A stretch of DNA of 7,769 nt. It comes from Bacteroidota bacterium. GTDB taxonomy: Bacteria > Bacteroidota > Kryptoniia > Kryptoniales > JAKASW01. The notes below the pieces were generated by a model. It was not told where the DNA came from, did not search any database, and saw only the letters and a list, made by a program, of their open reading frames with translations. Where the stretch lies: the NCBI GenBank assembly GCA_021796055.1, contig JAJYOS010000287.1, positions 1-7,769 of the forward strand, in the 5' to 3' direction. Positions 6,164 through 7,769 of the stretch are shown piece by piece. The position numbers and the translations under genes are program-made. The first letter of the stretch is position 1; each line of letters starts with the position of its first letter.

Positions 6164-6570
6164 AGCCCTCGTTTTCAACGTCACATCTGGAATAGACTGG
6201 TCATGTTGCCTTCTCGCGTGGAGAAATTCCTCACAACCAGGGAGTGAGAGGGCGACTTCTATTCATATCTTCGAGCGGGAAGGTGTTTCCGTCCAGTCAG
6301 CTTTCAAACAGGGCTCCATGCCGGTCGGGGGCGCAAAACATGCGTTTTCTCATGCATTGTATTCATGTACCGCTTGGGAAATAGTTTGGAATAGCTCATT
6401 TTCAAATATTCCGTCGGCATCCATGTTGAATCAATATGATTGAAGCTTTTCATTCTCGGGCTTCCAAGCAATGTTTTCATATAGAACGTTGGGTTCATCG
6501 GCCTATAAAATGCAAAAACGTCTTTATGCGAAGGTTATGGCACAGAATGGGAGTCACCTTCCTTCGTGCT
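6147..6570. other. Gene-poor spacer, about 420 bp
   Basis: No frame here looks like a gene; the longest, a minus-strand 64-codon frame at 6304-6498, lacks a Shine-Dalgarno and a recognisable pattern. Small structures only: TTCTC/GAGAA around GCGTG (6211-6225), flanked by GTTG and CAAC (6205-6208, 6234-6237), and AAAAC-ATGC-GTTTT (6336-6349). The 6200-6240 segment vaguely resembles the short interspersed sequences with a GAGGAATTTCTC-like core seen in many bacterial intergenic regions, but this cannot be confirmed by eye. It separates minus-strand genes to the left from the plus-strand envelope pair to the right. Confidence 0.5.
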
Positions 6571-6625
6571 CATACTACGGACCACCTGCTGCCTGGGCGC
6601 TCTTGACAGCAGGCGTGTCCGTATG
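6571..6625 (+). repeat. Nested inverted repeat overlapping the lipoprotein promoter
   Basis: Outer arms TACGGAC (6576-6582) and GTCCGTA (6617-6623) enclose inner arms CCTGCTG (6585-6591) and CAGCAGG (6607-6613), separated by small asymmetric internal loops (2 and 3 nt) and a 15-nt apical loop. With a 3-nt bulge the outer arm extends to CATA/TATG. The right inner arm covers part of the TTGACA -35 (6603-6608), and the right outer arm ends just before the -10. It could be an operator or an RNA hairpin ending an upstream transcript. Confidence 0.6.
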
Positions 6626-6632
6626 ATATTTT
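6603..6632 (+). promoter_or_regulatory. Promoter of the lipoprotein/outer-membrane pair
   Basis: TTGACA (6603-6608), a perfect -35, then 18 nt, then TATTTT (6627-6632). Initiation 6-8 nt downstream of the -10 falls at 6638-6640, on the ATG at 6639. This is the best promoter match in the window. Confidence 0.65.
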
Positions 6633-6638
6633 AATGGT

Positions 6639-7067
6639 ATGATGAGATTTTCGATCTCTGGTTTGAATGCCGTGATCGCGGCGGCCCTTTCTGTTTTCCT
6701 CGCATCCTGCGCCTCTATCTTCTCGTCCCGCGCCCCTTCGTTCAATATTTCCGGAATTACAGCCGAACCAAGAACGAACGGCTATATTTTCAGAATTGAT
6801 GGCACTCAAAAGATAGGAAATGTAGAAGCGTGGATAGGGGAGGACAATTGGCTCTATATTTCTATTCCTGACACCAGCGTAAATTCGCGACAGCTGAACG
6901 AACTGAAAAAGTGTTCGGTGGTTGCAAGTGTGAAATTCTTCCGTTACGCCGGTTCTGTTCAGGTAACGCTTCAACTCAAGCAAAAATTCGATCACGTCGG
7001 AGTTCTCAGTTATCCCGGCGATAACAACGTTTACGTAGTCCTTTACCTATTCAAAACAGATTCATGA
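6639..7067 (+). CDS. Small lipoprotein with an AMIN-like beta-rich domain
   Basis: A 142-aa secreted lipoprotein of unknown function. The N-terminus is a lipoprotein signal: short start with R3, hydrophobic AVIAAALSVF, and lipobox LASC with the lipidated cysteine at C24. After a Ser-rich linker the body (about 48-140) is two similar beta-rich halves: GYIFRIDGTQKIGNVEAWIG with WLYISIP, then VASVKFFRYAGSVQVTLQLK ending VYVVLY. This fits AMIN-type domains found in secretins and envelope-binding proteins, but the match is from pattern only. Ser25 after the cysteine would be Ala25 here (CAS), with no inner-membrane retention Asp, suggesting outer-membrane sorting if E. coli rules apply. An in-frame TGA at 6624-6626 limits the start to ATG 6639 or the adjacent ATG 6642. 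No Shine-Dalgarno is present and the promoter sits immediately upstream, so translation may be leaderless. It precedes the barrel gene by 39 nt. Confidence 0.85.
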   Translation: MMRFSISGLNAVIAAALSVFLASCASIFSSRAPSFNISGITAEPRTNGYIFRIDGTQKIGNVEAWIGEDNWLYISIPDTSVNSRQLNELKKCSVVASVKFFRYAGSVQVTLQLKQKFDHVGVLSYPGDNNVYVVLYLFKTDS

Positions 7068-7093
7068 TAAATCGACCTAAATACCTTACCACA

Positions 7094-7099
7094 GAGGAG
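7094..7099 (+). promoter_or_regulatory. Ribosome binding site deciding a GUG start
   Basis: GAGGAG, 7 nt before GTG at 7107. It supports the GTG, followed by an intact signal peptide, as the start of the barrel gene. Confidence 0.75.
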
Positions 7100-7106
7100 A
7101 AACAGC

Positions 7107-7616
7107 GTGCTGAAGTACCTTTTGATATCATCGATACTAACCGTCTCAATCACTTCATTTTCAAGTAAACTGTACGCGCAAACAAATGGTGTGGGTGCCG
7201 GCATCATAATCGGCGGCCCGACCGGAATTAGCGGCAAATTCTGGACGTCAAGCGTAAATGCGATAGATCTTTCTCTCGGCTGGTCAAACAATGGAACGTG
7301 GACACACTTCGGATCAGGATACGTCTACTACTCCACGGAGAGTTCATTCCATATGAACGCGGACTATGTTTGGCACAGCTTCCATGCGATTAAATCCAAA
7401 GAGCGTTTTCCACTCTACTATGGCGCTGGTTTACATTTCGACGACGGAAACACAGTTCCTACTGCATTCGGAGTGCGCGTTGTAGGGGGAATTGAATGGA
7501 TGCCGCGAACCGTCCCGCTCGATATTTTTCTCGAGATTGCACCGGTCTTTTATGTCTCTCCCACCACCGGAATGGGCATGGACGCTGGTTTTGGAGCGCG
7601 TTACTTCTTTAATTGA
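7107..7616 (+). CDS. Outer-membrane beta-barrel protein, BAPKO_0422/DUF3996-like
   Basis: A 169-aa exported protein expected to form a small beta-barrel in the outer membrane; ligand and role are unknown. Residues 1-24 are a Sec signal peptide (K3, hydrophobic LLISSILTVSI, cleavage after LYA before Q25). The mature part carries the family-like succession GAGIIIGGPTGISGKFW (30-46), NAIDLSLGWS (51-60), HMNADYVWHSF (82-92), FPLYYGAGLHF (101-111), FGVRVVGGIEW (121-131), PLDIFLEIAPVFYV (137-150), and a last strand GFGARYFFN rich in terminal aromatics, typical of barrels recognised by the BAM complex. GTG start is supported by GAGGAG upstream. It follows the lipoprotein gene by 39 nt on the same strand and is probably co-transcribed with it, suggesting an envelope function in common. 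No terminator is evident after the TGA. Confidence 0.88.
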   Translation: MLKYLLISSILTVSITSFSSKLYAQTNGVGAGIIIGGPTGISGKFWTSSVNAIDLSLGWSNNGTWTHFGSGYVYYSTESSFHMNADYVWHSFHAIKSKERFPLYYGAGLHFDDGNTVPTAFGVRVVGGIEWMPRTVPLDIFLEIAPVFYVSPTTGMGMDAGFGARYFFN

Positions 7617-7706
7617 GTCGCGGAATAGCCGAATATAGCTCGTTTTGAGTGGGCGTGGAACATTTGTTGCCCTTTCCATAAATCTTTTGAAACTATCAAT
7701 ATTCCC

Positions 7707-7740
7707 TTGCTATTGACTCAAAAAAGCTGTTATTTTTGAG
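7707..7740 (+). promoter_or_regulatory. Promoter-like palindromic segment before the next gene
   Basis: TTGCTA (7707-7712), 18 nt, TATTTT (7731-7736). Extended by TG, the latter reads TATTTTTG (7731-7738), a full match to the Bacteroidetes -7 motif TAnnTTTG. CTCAAAAA (7717-7724) and TTTTTGAG (7733-7740) form a perfect 8-bp inverted repeat with 8 nt between, covering the spacer and -10. Predicted start is around 7743-7746, only a few bases before the ATG at 7752. Confidence 0.45.
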
Positions 7741-7751
7741 CGAAATCGAAC

Positions 7752-7769
7752 ATGGCAAAATCTAAATAT
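7752..7769 (+). CDS. First six codons of a downstream gene (3'-truncated)
   Basis: ATG at 7752 opens MAKSKY before the window ends. A promoter-like segment lies just upstream, supporting a real start, but no clear Shine-Dalgarno is seen. MAK plus a lysine and an aromatic is how many EF-Tu proteins begin, yet six residues are far too few for a call. Confidence 0.35.

Noticed and set aside
6304..6498. 64-codon minus-strand ORF in the spacer
   Set aside because: No Shine-Dalgarno, composition unlike the neighbouring genes, and no recognisable motif.
6484..6540. Integron attC-like site (GTTGGGT, GTTATGG)
   Set aside because: The complementary RYYYAAC partner and the inner L/R boxes are absent; there are no integrase or cassette genes.
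6570..6995. 141-codon minus-strand ORF over the lipoprotein gene
   Set aside because: The opposite strand encodes a lipoprotein with an unmistakable signal sequence and lipobox; this frame is a shadow.
7617..7700. Terminator after the barrel gene
   Set aside because: Only a 4-bp GGGC/GCCC stem with a large loop is present, followed by few T; not enough to call.
1..7769. CRISPR array, tRNA, rRNA, insertion sequence or defence system
   Set aside because: No regularly spaced repeats, cloverleaf, transposase or defence-type domain was seen on either strand.

Overview
The window looks like a chromosomal segment from a bacterium of the Bacteroidetes/Chlorobi/Ignavibacteria (FCB) type. This is inferred, not proven. 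The supporting signs are a bacterial family B DNA polymerase of archaeal length, a TyrA with a fused ACT domain, an E. coli-like citrate synthase, an outer-membrane barrel with the BAPKO_0422/DUF3996-type pattern, base composition that is roughly balanced by eye, and TATTTT-type -10 boxes, one of which also fits the Bacteroidetes TAnnTTTG motif. There are no rRNA or tRNA genes, CRISPR arrays, transposases or recognisable phage genes.

Layout: (1) 2-664, plus strand: 3' part of a prephenate dehydrogenase (tyrA) with a C-terminal ACT domain. (2) 665-3647, minus strand: uridine kinase (udk) followed 30 bp later by a complete family B DNA polymerase, probably one transcript. The polymerase stop codon directly abuts the tyrA stop codon. 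(3) 3780-5281, minus strand: citrate synthase (gltA) with a textbook intrinsic terminator and an unusually elaborate leader. The leader has an AUG start with its own Shine-Dalgarno, an in-frame upstream GUG start with an even better Shine-Dalgarno that adds 26 very basic residues, a possible 27-codon upstream ORF overlapping that GUG, and GAACA/TGTTC dyads further upstream. (4) 5533-6146, minus strand: a small protein with a predicted beta-sandwich, overlapped by a doubtful 87-codon ORF. (5) about 6147-6570: no convincing gene, only small hairpins. (6) 6571-7616, plus strand: an envelope pair, a small lipoprotein with an AMIN-like beta-rich domain and then an outer-membrane beta-barrel. It is driven by a TTGACA-18-TATTTT promoter whose predicted start point coincides with the lipoprotein ATG. 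(7) 7707-7769: a promoter-like palindromic segment and the first six codons of another gene.

The core genes (aromatic amino-acid synthesis, pyrimidine salvage, DNA synthesis, TCA-cycle entry) are ordinary housekeeping functions, and I see no shared pathway among them. I found no clear new multi-gene system. The most interesting signals are regulatory or translational: the dual-start gltA with its stacked leader elements, and the apparently leaderless lipoprotein gene whose -35 box is buried in a nested dyad.
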